Of a stretch of 64,000 bases of DNA, positions 8,098-18,196 are shown piece after piece. The stretch is from Clostridia bacterium (lineage in GTDB: Bacteria; Bacillota; Clostridia; Oscillospirales; Acutalibacteraceae): NCBI GenBank assembly GCA_017623615.1, contig JAGAOT010000004.1:1-64000 (forward strand). The letters are read 5' to 3'. A model generated the notes under the pieces. It had not been told where the DNA came from. It ran no database searches and saw only the letters and a list, made by a program, of their open reading frames with translations. Position numbers and translations under genes: made by a program. Each line of letters opens with the position of its first letter. The stretch's first letter is position 1.

Positions 8098-11000
8098 ATG
8101 AAAAAACGAATTATCAGTGCGGTGCTTGTTGCGGTTATGCTTATCGGAATAGCACAGATCGGAGTAACCAAATGGGACATTCAGCTCGGAAATTATGCTC
8201 AGGCTGCCGAAGGAGAGAGCCTTCTTCAGATGCTTGACATTAATGACACGGCTGTTAACGTTCCCAACGATAAGGACAACCCCTACGGACCGGGAAGCCT
8301 TAATATGTTCCCAAGAATGGAACTTATGTACTACGATAACGTACATAACAACAATTCTGTATATTACAGAAGAGTTTATGATTATGACCAGAGAAAGCAA
8401 CCTATAATCTGGGATAATCAGGAATTCTCCAATACACCTGCAAGGAAGTTTGAGGCTTCGCAGAGCGCGGCGTTTGACCCCACGGGCGTAGGCAAACAAA
8501 ACTATGTTGCAACCGTTGGCTATGTTGCATGCGATGCTCCCAACAATGCTAAAGGTCTGCAATATTATCTTCGGGTTGAAGACAGCTACGGCAATGTTTT
8601 TGCGGAATATGATCTTGGTATGATTTATGATGATGTAAGTCCATATGACGATTATAATTTGCCTGACGGATATGAGATAAATGCGTTTCTTGCCATAACA
8701 AGCGGCGACTTCAACGGCGACGGTTATGAGGAAATTGCGGTTTATGACCTTGATCCGACCACAAGTAATTGTGCAATAAAAATATTCTCATATAACAATA
8801 GCTCCAAAAAGCTTACACAGAGAAACAACATGCAGGTACGTAACGCTTGCTATGGCGGAACTCTTCCCGTAAGAGTTACAACTAACTGGCCCATAGTTCA
8901 GCTTACCACGAGCGATCTTGACAAGGATTTTAAAGACGATCTTATTGTTACAGCATCTTTCCCTCACAGAAGATACACCAACACCAAAAACACGGATTAT
9001 GCCATGCCCAGAACTTCCATTGTTACATATAGCGGAAGCTTCAGCTTTTCGGTTAATGCGACTTTTGAGCATGCATGGGATTATTCGGAATTCGACTCAG
9101 GTAACACAAGCGGAAAAACCCAGATAAGCTGTTACGGCTCGGCGGCTGTAGGCGATATTGACGGCGACGGCAGAGATGAAATTGTCTATGCCGGATATGA
9201 CCTTTCAACAGACGAGAGAAACAGCACAGACTCTACGGGAATCAATAAGAGTTATGCCAACGTAGGTGTTATTGAGTATTCCGACGGAGTATATAAGAAG
9301 GGTGCCGGCGGAGTTTGCCAGTATGTTAAAATCAATCCGAATATTGCGGCAGGTCTTTATGAGCATAACGGTCAGTCACCCATAGCGCTTGCCTGCTTCA
9401 ATCCCGTAGGCACAGGCGGTAAGGATTATGTGTTTATCGGCGGTTCGGTTTATTCTTTACGTACCGACGGCGGCAGCAAGACTCCCGTTGACCTTTCTCA
9501 TAACCACCCTGCGGCTGACTATGGCTTTAAGCTTGAATATGAAGCATCGGACTGGGATTCAATTTATTCCCAGGGCACAGAGGATTACTACGGCAACTCA
9601 AAAACAAAGCATCACAATATCTGGATTGAATCTGTTGCAACGGGCAACTTCCTCAATGATGAAAATGCGGGTGAACAGCTTGTGTTCATCGTTGGCAGAA
9701 AGTCAAGCGAAGGTCACAACTTCAGGCATGATGTAGTTCAGATTGCAACGGATGCAAAAGACAAGCTTATTGCATCAAGATTTGCAATCAACTACCAGAC
9801 AGGCACAAGCTATAAGAGAAATATGACCTATACGGCAATGGATATTGATGATGACGGAATGATTCTTCAGTTTGTGGAAAAGGATTCATATTTCTCAGAC
9901 CCGAATATTGTTGCAGTTCTTCAGGCAGCTCCCTATTTTGAAGACCTTGTTCTTCTTAATGAAGATTACTGTGAAGACGGCTCAACCGTTTTCGGTAAAT
10001 CATCAGGCTCAGGAACCTCAGAAACTCACGGCTTTAACGTTACAGCTTCAATTATCACAGGCTACGAGCAAGATATCACCTGCTTCGGAGTTAAACTCGG
10101 CGGCGTTGATTTTGAGGTTGAAGTAAGCGCTTCGGTAGGCGGCGAATGGGAAGATGCAACCGAAAAAACAACTTCAGTTGAATACTCTTCACCGAGTACG
10201 GAGGACAGAGTTATCCTTACAATGACTCCGTATATCCGCTATGTATATAATATGTGGACACCTCAGTTCACCACTCCCACAAGGGATGAATATAATGCAA
10301 CTTGTGCATCATTGAAAGACGATGCTGCAGCTCTTGAAAATTACAAGAATGAGGTTTTAAGAACTACCAAAACACACGGCTGGGGTCAAACAGTTCCCGC
10401 CGGATGGTCAAAATATATAATGTGTGTTCCCGAAACACCCAGACTTTCAATGATAACCGTAACCGAGTTTGATAAGGTAGCTGAATCAACCGGTGAATTT
10501 GAGGCTATCAGAGGCAACGTCCTGAATCACAGCATAGGTGACCCCTCAACATATAACCACAATGAATCCAGCCTCAGAGATTTTTCGGGCGGCAGTGACG
10601 TTGTAAGCGAAGGTCTTGATATGAGCGATTCCGATTATATCTGGGTTTCCAAGGGCGGCGGTACCGTAACTCAAAGCATTGAAGAAATGTCCTCAAGCGC
10701 CTCATCGGTTACATGGGGAGCAGGAATCACAACAACCATGGTAGGTAATGCAGGCGGAGTTAAAGCCGGTGCTTCTGCCGGTGTAGAGTACACAGGCAGT
10801 TATACCACTATGAATTGTTCGTCAACCTACATTGCCGGTACCGTTGCAGGTATGCCATCAGCAGAAAACGGCGAAACTGCAGGCTTTGATTTCCAGTGGC
10901 GTTTTGGCAGCTGGAAAGAAAGACTCAACAATCAGGATTGCCTTGTTCTCGGTTTTATAACCAAGAACGTCAAAATGCCTCTCAAATCCCCCAAGAACCT

Positions 11001-14000
11001 TGCAATCAAGGATTCAACCGCAACAACAATTACCCTTAACTGGGAAAAGGCAGGCGGAGACTGGACTCAGGTGTATATGATAACGGATAATGAAACAAAT
11101 CCGTATTTCCTGATTGATACCATTGACTCGGATAAAAACGAATATACGGTTGAAGGACTTAACCCTAACACAAAATACACATTTGCTCTCAGATCAACAG
11201 ACAGCATCGGCACAGAGGCAAGTATTTATACCGCCGCTGTTTCGGGTAAAACGAAATATGCCGAAGGTGTGGAGGTTCCTCATGTTGACCATATAAGCGA
11301 TATTCACGCTCTTTCAGGCTCGGATGTTAATATTAAGGCTGTTGCAACGGCAGTTGACGGCGGAACCCTTACTTATCAGTGGCAGGAGCAGGTTGAGGAG
11401 AATGATGTTTACGTATGGCAGAACATAAAGAATCAAATCAACGCCATAATGCCTATAATTGATGTAACCGATGATTACAACGGTAAAAGATATCGTTGCG
11501 AGGTAGGTCAGCTTATTGACGGTAAGGTAGCTTATGTTTATTCAAACACCGTAAACCTCTATGTAGGTCAGGGCGGCACAACAACCTCTCTTGCAATCAG
11601 CGAGCCTTATGGTGCTGCAAGCGGCTCATATCAGGTTGAGAATGAAAAAGTAAACACGGCGGTTACAGAACTTGTCGCAAAGGTAGGCACTGACAGCTAC
11701 AGCATTGCAAAGCTCGCAGACGGTAACTATATCGTTACTCTTAAAGAACAATCGGATACTGCTGTTTATCAATATATTGCAGACGAAACAGCAAAAGCGG
11801 CTATTGAAGCGGCAATCACAAACAAGCAGGAAACCGTTACTCTTAATGCAGCAAATCTTGCAGAAATCGTTACCTATTCAGAGTACGTAACCGAAAGCAG
11901 AGTTTCAACCGGTATATCTGACAATGCCGTTTTTGTTCAGGTAAGCGAAGAAGATGTTGCGGCGGGTAAGAACACTTTCATTCTCAAAGAAACTGTTTAT
12001 ATTCCCGATCCCACCGATCCGGAAAATGAAACTGCCGGAACAACAGAAACGATTGAGCATACAGTAACGTACACCAAAACATATACCGAAGGCACAAAAA
12101 CTCTTTATGTTGTACCCGTTACGGAGGAAATTGAGAGTGTTGACGATGAAGGAAACGTCACAACAACCTCAAGAAGTTTCGATACGTATTACTATATCGA
12201 CTCCGCTGACACAACAATGACTGAGCCTGTTGAAGTTACCGTTCAGGTAATGGGCTATATACAGGCAGCAGATTCTTCAAAAACCTATACAATGGAAACA
12301 GAAACTGCGGTTGTTACTTTTGAAAAGGAAATAAAAGAAACATATTACACAACAACTGTTGTTGCAGGTGATACCGTAACTCTTGCAGCTCTTGTTGAAA
12401 GCACAAGCGTTGGCATGAATATGGTTCCCACAGGCAATGTATGCTTCAAGATTTCTCTTAACGGCGATTCATCAAAAGAAACAAAATACGAAATTCCTCT
12501 CACAAAATACAGCGAAACTCAAGGCTCTGCGGTTACAGAGTGGACTCCCTCAGAAGACGGAACCTATACAATCGTTGCAACATATTACGGCAACAGCAGG
12601 CTCCTTTCATCTTCATCTGAAAGCCTGACCTATACCGCTTATGAAGTGTCTGGCGCAGGAACCAAGGAAGTAAAGAGCTTTGTTATGAATTGCAATGATA
12701 CCGTTATCAATAACACTTCCATCAATCTTGCACCTGCTCTCAATGTTACTTCTGTCACAAGCAATGACACAGAGCTTGAAGATGTTGTAACTACACCCTA
12801 CAGCCTTGAGTCTGATAACACCATTGTTTATGAAGTAAGAATGGAATACAGCGAAGCTCCCGAGGGCAGCTATATTATTGAAAACAATGTTTTCACGGCT
12901 ACCGTTAACGGTACTTATTTCATAACCGCAACATACACAGACGGCGAAGGTGCTGATGCTCAGACCTTCACCTACACCAAGAAAATCAATGTTGTTACAA
13001 CAGCGGGTGAACAGCAGCCCATCTATTTCCAGAACTCATCAATAACAGTATATACAACTCAGAAAACTGTTAAAAACGAGCTTTCAAACTTCAATGCAGG
13101 CGCAACGGTAAGATATAAGAGTACAGACGAAAGCGTTGCAACCGTTGATGAAACAGGCCTTGTTACAATTCATAAGAGCGGCGTTACAAGCATCGTTGCA
13201 ACCTCCAGCGTTTCAGGTAAAGATGATGTTGAGGCAACATATCTTCTCTATATCAACAAGCAGCCCCTGACTCTCTCCGTTCCCGATGATATAGTTGTAA
13301 CGTACGGTCAGACACAGGAAGAAGCTCTTGAAATTATTGCTGCAAGCGGTCTTGTTGTTAAAACAAACGGCGGTGTGGTTGATAATATCAGCTATAGCGA
13401 TATAACCGGCAAAGCAAACGATGAACCCACATACAGCATCACATACAAACAGGGTTCGGGTATAGGCAGATATTCGGTAACAATCAATGAGGTTTCATCT
13501 GTTCTTTATGACGTAACAAATATCGGCGGATATTTTGAGGTTGTTCAGAAAGAAATAGGCAACGATGATATTGAAAGTGTAAACGTCGAAACCAAGGACT
13601 ACGACGGCACAACAGAAGCTGAGCTTTCAGTTACTTTCAAGGAAGGCGTGCTTGTAAGCAACGATGTTGTTGAGGCAGAGGTTGAAGGCGAATTTGACAC
13701 TTCTGAAGCAGGCGAAAATAAGCTTGTAGGTTACCAAATTACAAAGCTCACCGGTCCCAACAGCGGTAACTATGTTCTTGCGGCAAACGTAAGCGGAAAT
13801 TCAACCGGAACAATAGAAAAAGCTCCTATTTCCGTAACAATGCCCAGAACTACATCAGTTGTTTATGACGGCGAAATCAAGAGCGTTAATGTTCTTGCTT
13901 ATTCAAACGGTCTTTATTACAACGACTTCACCGTTAAATATGTTGACGAAAACGGTGTTGAAACAACCGAACCCGTAAACGTAGGCAAATATAATGTTGT

Positions 14001-16410
14001 TATTGAGCTTGCAGACTCCGATAATTTCACAATCAAAAACGCATATGACGCATCTCTTGTTATAAAATCTGCAACTCAGGATGTATTTACCGTTGAAGGA
14101 ATCCCCGAAACGGTTACCTATGGTGACAGGTTTGAAGTACAGACTGCGGGTGCGCAGGAAGGCGGAACAATTACCTATACCGTTTCAGGTGTGGGAGTTG
14201 ACGGCAACCCCGCCGATATTGCAAAGCTTGAAACCGTTGACGGCAAAACCTATATTGAAATTACAGGTATGGGTACTGTTACTGTTAAGGCAACTTCATC
14301 CCTTGCCAACTATAACGATAAATCCGCTATGAGAACCTTCACCGTTGGCAAGAAAACCCTTGCGGTTAAGGCAACTCCCGTTGCAAGAACATATGACGGC
14401 ACAACAGCTGTTGACGTTGTTGTTGAGCTTGACGGACTTCTTGCAGGTGATGAAGGAATCACAGCAACCGCAAACGGAACTCTTGCAACTCCCGATGCAG
14501 GCAAATCAAAGACTGTTTTCATCAGCGATATCGCACTTTCAGACAGCAGCAAATATCAGCCTGCAATAACATCAACTCAGGCGAATGTTGACATTGAGAA
14601 GCTTGTTATCACAGGCTTTGAAATTACGGCAGAGGATAAAGTTTTCGATAAGACAACTGCTGCAAATGCTACAGTTACAAAGATTTATGATGTTCTTGAA
14701 GCTGACGCGGAATATGTAAATGTCAACGGCTCGGCAGAGTTTGACACAAAAGACAGAGGCGAAAACAAGACAGTTACATTCACTGCAACAGGTCTTTCAG
14801 GCGATTTGAGTTCAAACTATGTTCTTGCAGATACAGCAAAAACCGCAACCTGCAAGGCAAGCATCGTAGCAGCATCTCCCAAGGATTTCTATGTAAGCGG
14901 ACATCACAGCAATGTTGTTGTTTCCGAAGAATTTACACTCAGAGCCTTCTATACAAACGAGGTAACCGAAGTTGTATGGTCAAGCAGCAACGAAGCTGTT
15001 GCAACTGTAGATTCTCAGACCGGTGTTGTTAAGGTGGTCGGCGCAGGCTCGGCGATTATCTATGCAGCAATCGACGAAGGCTACGGAATTGACCCCGCTC
15101 AGTTCCCGCTTAATGCATCCAAGAAGACCATTCAGCTTTATGCAACTCCTGAGGAGCTTATCAAAACTTACACAGGCAGAGTGCAGATTCCTGAAATTCT
15201 TTCAGCTGATTCAAAATTTGTTCCCGATGATAATAACGTTCAGCTTAAGTTTGTTTGCGAAAGCGGTGCAGACACTGTCTTTGCAGACCCGATTAACGCA
15301 GGTAAATATAAGGTCTATTATGAAATAATTGATACCGAATTTACGGGTACGGGCTACTTTGATATGGTTATCAACAAAGGCAAGATTGTTGTAAAAGCGG
15401 CAGATATCGAGAAGCTTTACGGCGCAACGCCCGTTTATGCTCCCGTAATTACCGAGGGCGACCATATCGAAAATGCATACGGCGAAATCAAGGATATCGT
15501 TGTTTATACAAGTGAAGGCGAGCCCGCAACTGCACCTGTCGGTGTTTATGACATCAACGTTTCTCTCACCATTGCAGAAAATGATAACATCAGATTCTAT
15601 GTTGACGAAGAAGTCGGCAAGCTTACGGTAAATCCTGCACCGCTCACTCTTTCGGTTAAGGACGCCGTTCGCGAATACGGTTTTGATAACGAAGACCCCG
15701 AATATGAATATGTCGGCTTTGTTAACGGCGAAGACTCAAGCGTTCTTGCAGGCAGTCTTACATTCAAGTATGACAGCTCCGTGACCAAGGAGTCTGCTAT
15801 CGGCGAATATGAGGATGTTATAACCGCAGATTCTCTTGCAACAAGCAATAACTATTCACTTACAGTCGTTTATACGGACGGTAACGGTGCAGACCTTTCA
15901 ATTATTAAGGTTTCGGTTAAAACAATCATGGCTCCGCTTGACGGCGTTACCGAAGATAACGTAACCTCGGACAACGAGGCAACAATAAACGAAGTTATTG
16001 CCGAACTCAATGAATTCACTCCTGAGAACGAAGAGGAGCAGAAGCAGCTTCAGGAAGCTCTTGACAAGTGCAACAGCCTTCTTGCAAAGATTGAAGAAGC
16101 TCGTAAAGCTCTCGGAGAAGCTGAGGAAGAATCCGTTGTTCTTGATAAAGAAAGAGCGACTGTTTTCTGGGAGGATGATATTGAAGAATTCCTTAATAAA
16201 ATCAATTCTCTTCTTGAAAATCCCAATATGAGCCCTGCAGAAATTGAAAAACTCGAAGGCTACAAGACGCAGGCAGAAGAAATACTTGAAATTATCCATA
16301 CTCCCAAAGAATACATTTCACTCCGTTTCTTCTACCTCATCTGGGACTGCCTTACTTGGACATACAACGGCATTGGTTTGTTGTTTTCAAATTTATTCAA
16401 TATCGGCTAA
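8098..16410 (+). CDS. giant secreted multidomain surface protein (2770 residues)
   Basis: The start follows AAGGAGG and begins a signal peptide (MKKRIISAVLVAVMLIGIAQ). Residues about 100-480 carry FG-GAP/VCBS-like beta-propeller repeats with Ca-binding style loops (GDFNGDGYEE near 203, GDIDGDGRDE near 351). Residues about 636-960 are Ser/Thr-rich alternating strands that recall beta-pore-forming proteins. A fibronectin type III domain follows (about 963-1050), then an Ig-like domain (about 1062-1157), more beta-sandwiches, Big_2 domains (near 1641-1720 and 2260-2340), and a train of MBG and YDG domains (YDGTTEAEL, YDGTTAVDV, FDKTTAANA). The last 160 residues are a charged helical region and a hydrophobic tail (FFYLIWDCLTW). 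There is no LPXTG motif. An adhesin or cell-surface role is likely; the exact function is unknown. It has its own terminator at 16441. Confidence 0.9.
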   Translation: MKKRIISAVLVAVMLIGIAQIGVTKWDIQLGNYAQAAEGESLLQMLDINDTAVNVPNDKDNPYGPGSLNMFPRMELMYYDNVHNNNSVYYRRVYDYDQRKQPIIWDNQEFSNTPARKFEASQSAAFDPTGVGKQNYVATVGYVACDAPNNAKGLQYYLRVEDSYGNVFAEYDLGMIYDDVSPYDDYNLPDGYEINAFLAITSGDFNGDGYEEIAVYDLDPTTSNCAIKIFSYNNSSKKLTQRNNMQVRNACYGGTLPVRVTTNWPIVQLTTSDLDKDFKDDLIVTASFPHRRYTNTKNTDYAMPRTSIVTYSGSFSFSVNATFEHAWDYSEFDSGNTSGKTQISCYGSAAVGDIDGDGRDEIVYAGYDLSTDERNSTDSTGINKSYANVGVIEYSDGVYKKGAGGVCQYVKINPNIAAGLYEHNGQSPIALACFNPVGTGGKDYVFIGGSVYSLRTDGGSKTPVDLSHNHPAADYGFKLEYEASDWDSIYSQGTEDYYGNSKTKHHNIWIESVATGNFLNDENAGEQLVFIVGRKSSEGHNFRHDVVQIATDAKDKLIASRFAINYQTGTSYKRNMTYTAMDIDDDGMILQFVEKDSYFSDPNIVAVLQAAPYFEDLVLLNEDYCEDGSTVFGKSSGSGTSETHGFNVTASIITGYEQDITCFGVKLGGVDFEVEVSASVGGEWEDATEKTTSVEYSSPSTEDRVILTMTPYIRYVYNMWTPQFTTPTRDEYNATCASLKDDAAALENYKNEVLRTTKTHGWGQTVPAGWSKYIMCVPETPRLSMITVTEFDKVAESTGEFEAIRGNVLNHSIGDPSTYNHNESSLRDFSGGSDVVSEGLDMSDSDYIWVSKGGGTVTQSIEEMSSSASSVTWGAGITTTMVGNAGGVKAGASAGVEYTGSYTTMNCSSTYIAGTVAGMPSAENGETAGFDFQWRFGSWKERLNNQDCLVLGFITKNVKMPLKSPKNLAIKDSTATTITLNWEKAGGDWTQVYMITDNETNPYFLIDTIDSDKNEYTVEGLNPNTKYTFALRSTDSIGTEASIYTAAVSGKTKYAEGVEVPHVDHISDIHALSGSDVNIKAVATAVDGGTLTYQWQEQVEENDVYVWQNIKNQINAIMPIIDVTDDYNGKRYRCEVGQLIDGKVAYVYSNTVNLYVGQGGTTTSLAISEPYGAASGSYQVENEKVNTAVTELVAKVGTDSYSIAKLADGNYIVTLKEQSDTAVYQYIADETAKAAIEAAITNKQETVTLNAANLAEIVTYSEYVTESRVSTGISDNAVFVQVSEEDVAAGKNTFILKETVYIPDPTDPENETAGTTETIEHTVTYTKTYTEGTKTLYVVPVTEEIESVDDEGNVTTTSRSFDTYYYIDSADTTMTEPVEVTVQVMGYIQAADSSKTYTMETETAVVTFEKEIKETYYTTTVVAGDTVTLAALVESTSVGMNMVPTGNVCFKISLNGDSSKETKYEIPLTKYSETQGSAVTEWTPSEDGTYTIVATYYGNSRLLSSSSESLTYTAYEVSGAGTKEVKSFVMNCNDTVINNTSINLAPALNVTSVTSNDTELEDVVTTPYSLESDNTIVYEVRMEYSEAPEGSYIIENNVFTATVNGTYFITATYTDGEGADAQTFTYTKKINVVTTAGEQQPIYFQNSSITVYTTQKTVKNELSNFNAGATVRYKSTDESVATVDETGLVTIHKSGVTSIVATSSVSGKDDVEATYLLYINKQPLTLSVPDDIVVTYGQTQEEALEIIAASGLVVKTNGGVVDNISYSDITGKANDEPTYSITYKQGSGIGRYSVTINEVSSVLYDVTNIGGYFEVVQKEIGNDDIESVNVETKDYDGTTEAELSVTFKEGVLVSNDVVEAEVEGEFDTSEAGENKLVGYQITKLTGPNSGNYVLAANVSGNSTGTIEKAPISVTMPRTTSVVYDGEIKSVNVLAYSNGLYYNDFTVKYVDENGVETTEPVNVGKYNVVIELADSDNFTIKNAYDASLVIKSATQDVFTVEGIPETVTYGDRFEVQTAGAQEGGTITYTVSGVGVDGNPADIAKLETVDGKTYIEITGMGTVTVKATSSLANYNDKSAMRTFTVGKKTLAVKATPVARTYDGTTAVDVVVELDGLLAGDEGITATANGTLATPDAGKSKTVFISDIALSDSSKYQPAITSTQANVDIEKLVITGFEITAEDKVFDKTTAANATVTKIYDVLEADAEYVNVNGSAEFDTKDRGENKTVTFTATGLSGDLSSNYVLADTAKTATCKASIVAASPKDFYVSGHHSNVVVSEEFTLRAFYTNEVTEVVWSSSNEAVATVDSQTGVVKVVGAGSAIIYAAIDEGYGIDPAQFPLNASKKTIQLYATPEELIKTYTGRVQIPEILSADSKFVPDDNNVQLKFVCESGADTVFADPINAGKYKVYYEIIDTEFTGTGYFDMVINKGKIVVKAADIEKLYGATPVYAPVITEGDHIENAYGEIKDIVVYTSEGEPATAPVGVYDINVSLTIAENDNIRFYVDEEVGKLTVNPAPLTLSVKDAVREYGFDNEDPEYEYVGFVNGEDSSVLAGSLTFKYDSSVTKESAIGEYEDVITADSLATSNNYSLTVVYTDGNGADLSIIKVSVKTIMAPLDGVTEDNVTSDNEATINEVIAELNEFTPENEEEQKQLQEALDKCNSLLAKIEEARKALGEAEEESVVLDKERATVFWEDDIEEFLNKINSLLENPNMSPAEIEKLEGYKTQAEEILEIIHTPKEYISLRFFYLIWDCLTWTYNGIGLLFSNLFNIG

Positions 16411-16440
16411 ACTAAACAAAAGAATATTTAATTGAGCGGA

Positions 16441-16475
16441 TTCCACCCTGCTGCACAGCAGGGTGGAATTTTTTA
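16441..16475 (+). terminator. intrinsic terminator of the giant surface protein gene
   Basis: TTCCACCCTGCTG (16441-16453) pairs with CAGCAGGGTGGAA (16456-16468), followed by TTTTTTAT. Confidence 0.9.
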
Positions 16476-16614
16476 TGCTGCTGCAGCGTAGGGGTATTCC
16501 ATCGGAGTCATACATTTGAGCTTTAATGGTACCGTTTTTATAGGTTATATAACGGACAATAACAGCCGCTCGAGAAACCATAATGCCATAACTTTTACAA
16601 CTGCTTATAAATAC
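16476..16614. other. intergenic stretch without a recognisable gene
   Basis: Between two hairpins. It contains a GTAGGGG word at 16489 without a following palindrome, and an open minus-strand frame without a ribosome binding site. I see no supported gene. Confidence 0.5.
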
Positions 16615-16666
16615 AACAACACCGCTTACCGTGATAATAAAACGGCATAGCGGTGTTGTTTTTATG
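16615..16666 (+). terminator. hairpin, probable terminator
   Basis: AACAACACCGCT (16615-16626) pairs with AGCGGTGTTGTT (16649-16660), then TTTATG. It lies downstream of ylmH on the opposite strand and after the giant gene on this strand. The T-run favours the plus strand. Confidence 0.6.
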
Positions 16667-16697
16667 CTTTATTTTACCTTGCTTTAGTGATATAATA

Positions 16698-17495
16698 TTA
16701 GAAAAACCTTATAACTTCAACTATGACCCTGCCTTTTTTGGAAACAGCGGAGCAATCCTTAACGATTATTCTGCCTTTACGGCGGAAAACAATCTTGTCG
16801 CCCTCCGCGATTTTTTTATCGGGCTTTTGGCATTCAAGGTCGTTAACATAGACAAGCCCGCTTTCAATCGCCGCGCACGCATCGCCCCTTGAAACGCGGA
16901 ATGCGTTTTTAACAACGCTGTCAAGCCGTATTGACGAAACGGTGAAGCTGTCGGGAGTGCCTGCCGCTGAATTGCCCTCACTTGCGCAGGATGCGGGGAT
17001 TATTCTCGCTTTGAGCGTGCCTCTGCCCGCTTTTCCGAGATTTTCGGCAATGAACGGCGCAATTTTTTCCAGAACGGCAATTTTGCAGCCGTTTTCGCTC
17101 ACGATAATATCGCCCGTCATTTCGCGCTTTATGCCAAGACCCATGAGCGCGCCGAGGTAATCTCTGTGGGTCAGCGAGGGTGAAAACTTATCCTTTTCTA
17201 TTTCGATAACCGCCAACGGGTCGGCTTCGGGGCATTCTTTGAAATATTCGCGGACTTCCTGAAGATTTTCCGCTTCGATATATTCGGGCAGCATGAGAGC
17301 AACCGTGCGCTCCGCGTCCTCAAATGCTCCGTAAAAAAGCATTTTTACCCCGCCGAGGGGCAGCCTTGCGCCCGCAACAACGGAACGCTCCCTCATATCA
17401 AGAAACACGCTGCTTGTTATCATTGAATTGTCGGCGCAATGCCTTGCTCTGTCCTGAATTTTTGCAATCAGCAGCTTATCCTCGGAATTTATCAT
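16698..17495 (-). CDS. ylmH: YlmH-like S4-domain RNA-binding protein
   Basis: A 265-residue protein of the YlmH family, known in Gram-positives from the division-gene region and linked to ribosome/RNA handling. The N-terminal two thirds form the RRM-like part (SVFLDMRERSVVA, GFKREM-like HRDYLGALMGLGIKRE, GDIIVSENGC). The C-terminal S4 domain runs from about residue 183 (SIRLDSVVKNAFRVSRGDA, YVNDLECQKPDKKIAEGD). The start ATG overlaps the stop of the HD-domain gene by 4 bases, so the two are translationally coupled. The usual neighbours ftsZ, sepF and divIVA are absent. Confidence 0.88.
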   Translation of the reverse strand: MINSEDKLLIAKIQDRARHCADNSMITSSVFLDMRERSVVAGARLPLGGVKMLFYGAFEDAERTVALMLPEYIEAENLQEVREYFKECPEADPLAVIEIEKDKFSPSLTHRDYLGALMGLGIKREMTGDIIVSENGCKIAVLEKIAPFIAENLGKAGRGTLKARIIPASCASEGNSAAGTPDSFTVSSIRLDSVVKNAFRVSRGDACAAIESGLVYVNDLECQKPDKKIAEGDKIVFRRKGRIIVKDCSAVSKKGRVIVEVIRFF

Positions 17496-18100
17496 GGCTT
17501 CAATATACCTTTTTCTATAGAATCGGCGATAACGCCCTCAACAATCTGCCATAGCTCGGGCGCGGCGGTGCGGATGATATCCATGCGCTTGTAAATCTGC
17601 GGCGCATGAACGTTGCCGAGCTTCCATGTGTGCCCGTTCATAAGATAATTGAGAATGAGAGGCTGAATGCGGTCAATAGCGTTGGCGTATTTTGATTCGG
17701 GTGTTTCAGCCGCTTCAAATTCGTCCCAGAGGGCGCGAAATTCTGCGCTCTGCTCACTCTCCAGCGAGCCGAAAAGCTTATCTGCCGCCGCTCTTTCGCG
17801 TTCTTCTTTGTCCTCATAGCCTTTTTCGTCATAGGCGAAGGTATCGCCCGCATAGACCTCAACAAGGTCGTGCACAAGAGCAATCTTCAGAACTCTTTCT
17901 ATGTTCACCTTTTCGGCGCTGTATTCTTCAAGCAGCATCGCCATGAGCGCAAGGTGCCACGAATGCTCGGCATCGTTTTCGCGTCTTTCGCCGCTCACAA
18001 CAAGATTGCGGCGCAAAACCTCTTTCATTTTGTCAACCGTTACGGCAAACTCAATCTGCTTTCTGAGTTTATCGTTTTTTATAAAATCAAATTTATCCAT
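17492..18100 (-). CDS. HD-domain phosphohydrolase (YfbR/HDDC2-like)
   Basis: A 202-residue HD_3-type protein. The metal ligands appear in NDAEHSWHLALMAMLL and ALVHDLVEVYAGDT, with a later conserved DRIQPLILNYLMNG. Relatives are 5'-deoxynucleotidases, so hydrolysis of a nucleoside monophosphate is the likely reaction. The frame extends upstream to 18136, but that part lies in the GTAG repeat; GGAGC before the ATG at 18100 fixes the start. It is the first gene of a two-gene unit with ylmH. Confidence 0.85.
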   Translation of the reverse strand: MDKFDFIKNDKLRKQIEFAVTVDKMKEVLRRNLVVSGERRENDAEHSWHLALMAMLLEEYSAEKVNIERVLKIALVHDLVEVYAGDTFAYDEKGYEDKEERERAAADKLFGSLESEQSAEFRALWDEFEAAETPESKYANAIDRIQPLILNYLMNGHTWKLGNVHAPQIYKRMDIIRTAAPELWQIVEGVIADSIEKGILKP

Positions 18101-18121
18101 TTTTTGCTCCTTTGCATTGTT

Positions 18122-18191
18122 GTAGGGGCGATTCACGAATCGCCCGCGAGATTAACGCAAATTTGAACGGGCGGATAATATCCGCCCCTAC
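18122..18191. repeat. paired GTAG-headed REP hairpins
   Basis: Unit 1 (18122-18145) is GTAGGGGCG followed by the palindrome GATTCACGAATC and GCCC. Unit 2 (18169-18191) is the reverse orientation with another palindrome (GGATAATATCC) and ends CCCCTAC. The two GTAG heads point inward-out as in paired REPs (BIME-like). Confidence 0.85.
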
Positions 18192-18196
18192 GTTAC

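Noticed and set aside
16393..16581. Minus-strand frame of 62 codons after the giant gene
   Set aside because: No ribosome binding site, it overlaps the terminator hairpin, and no similarity to known proteins is recognised. It could be a remnant but this cannot be supported.
17492..18136. N-terminal extension of the HD protein to 18136
   Set aside because: The extra codons come from the REP hairpin and its edge; the ATG at 18100 has a proper ribosome binding site.
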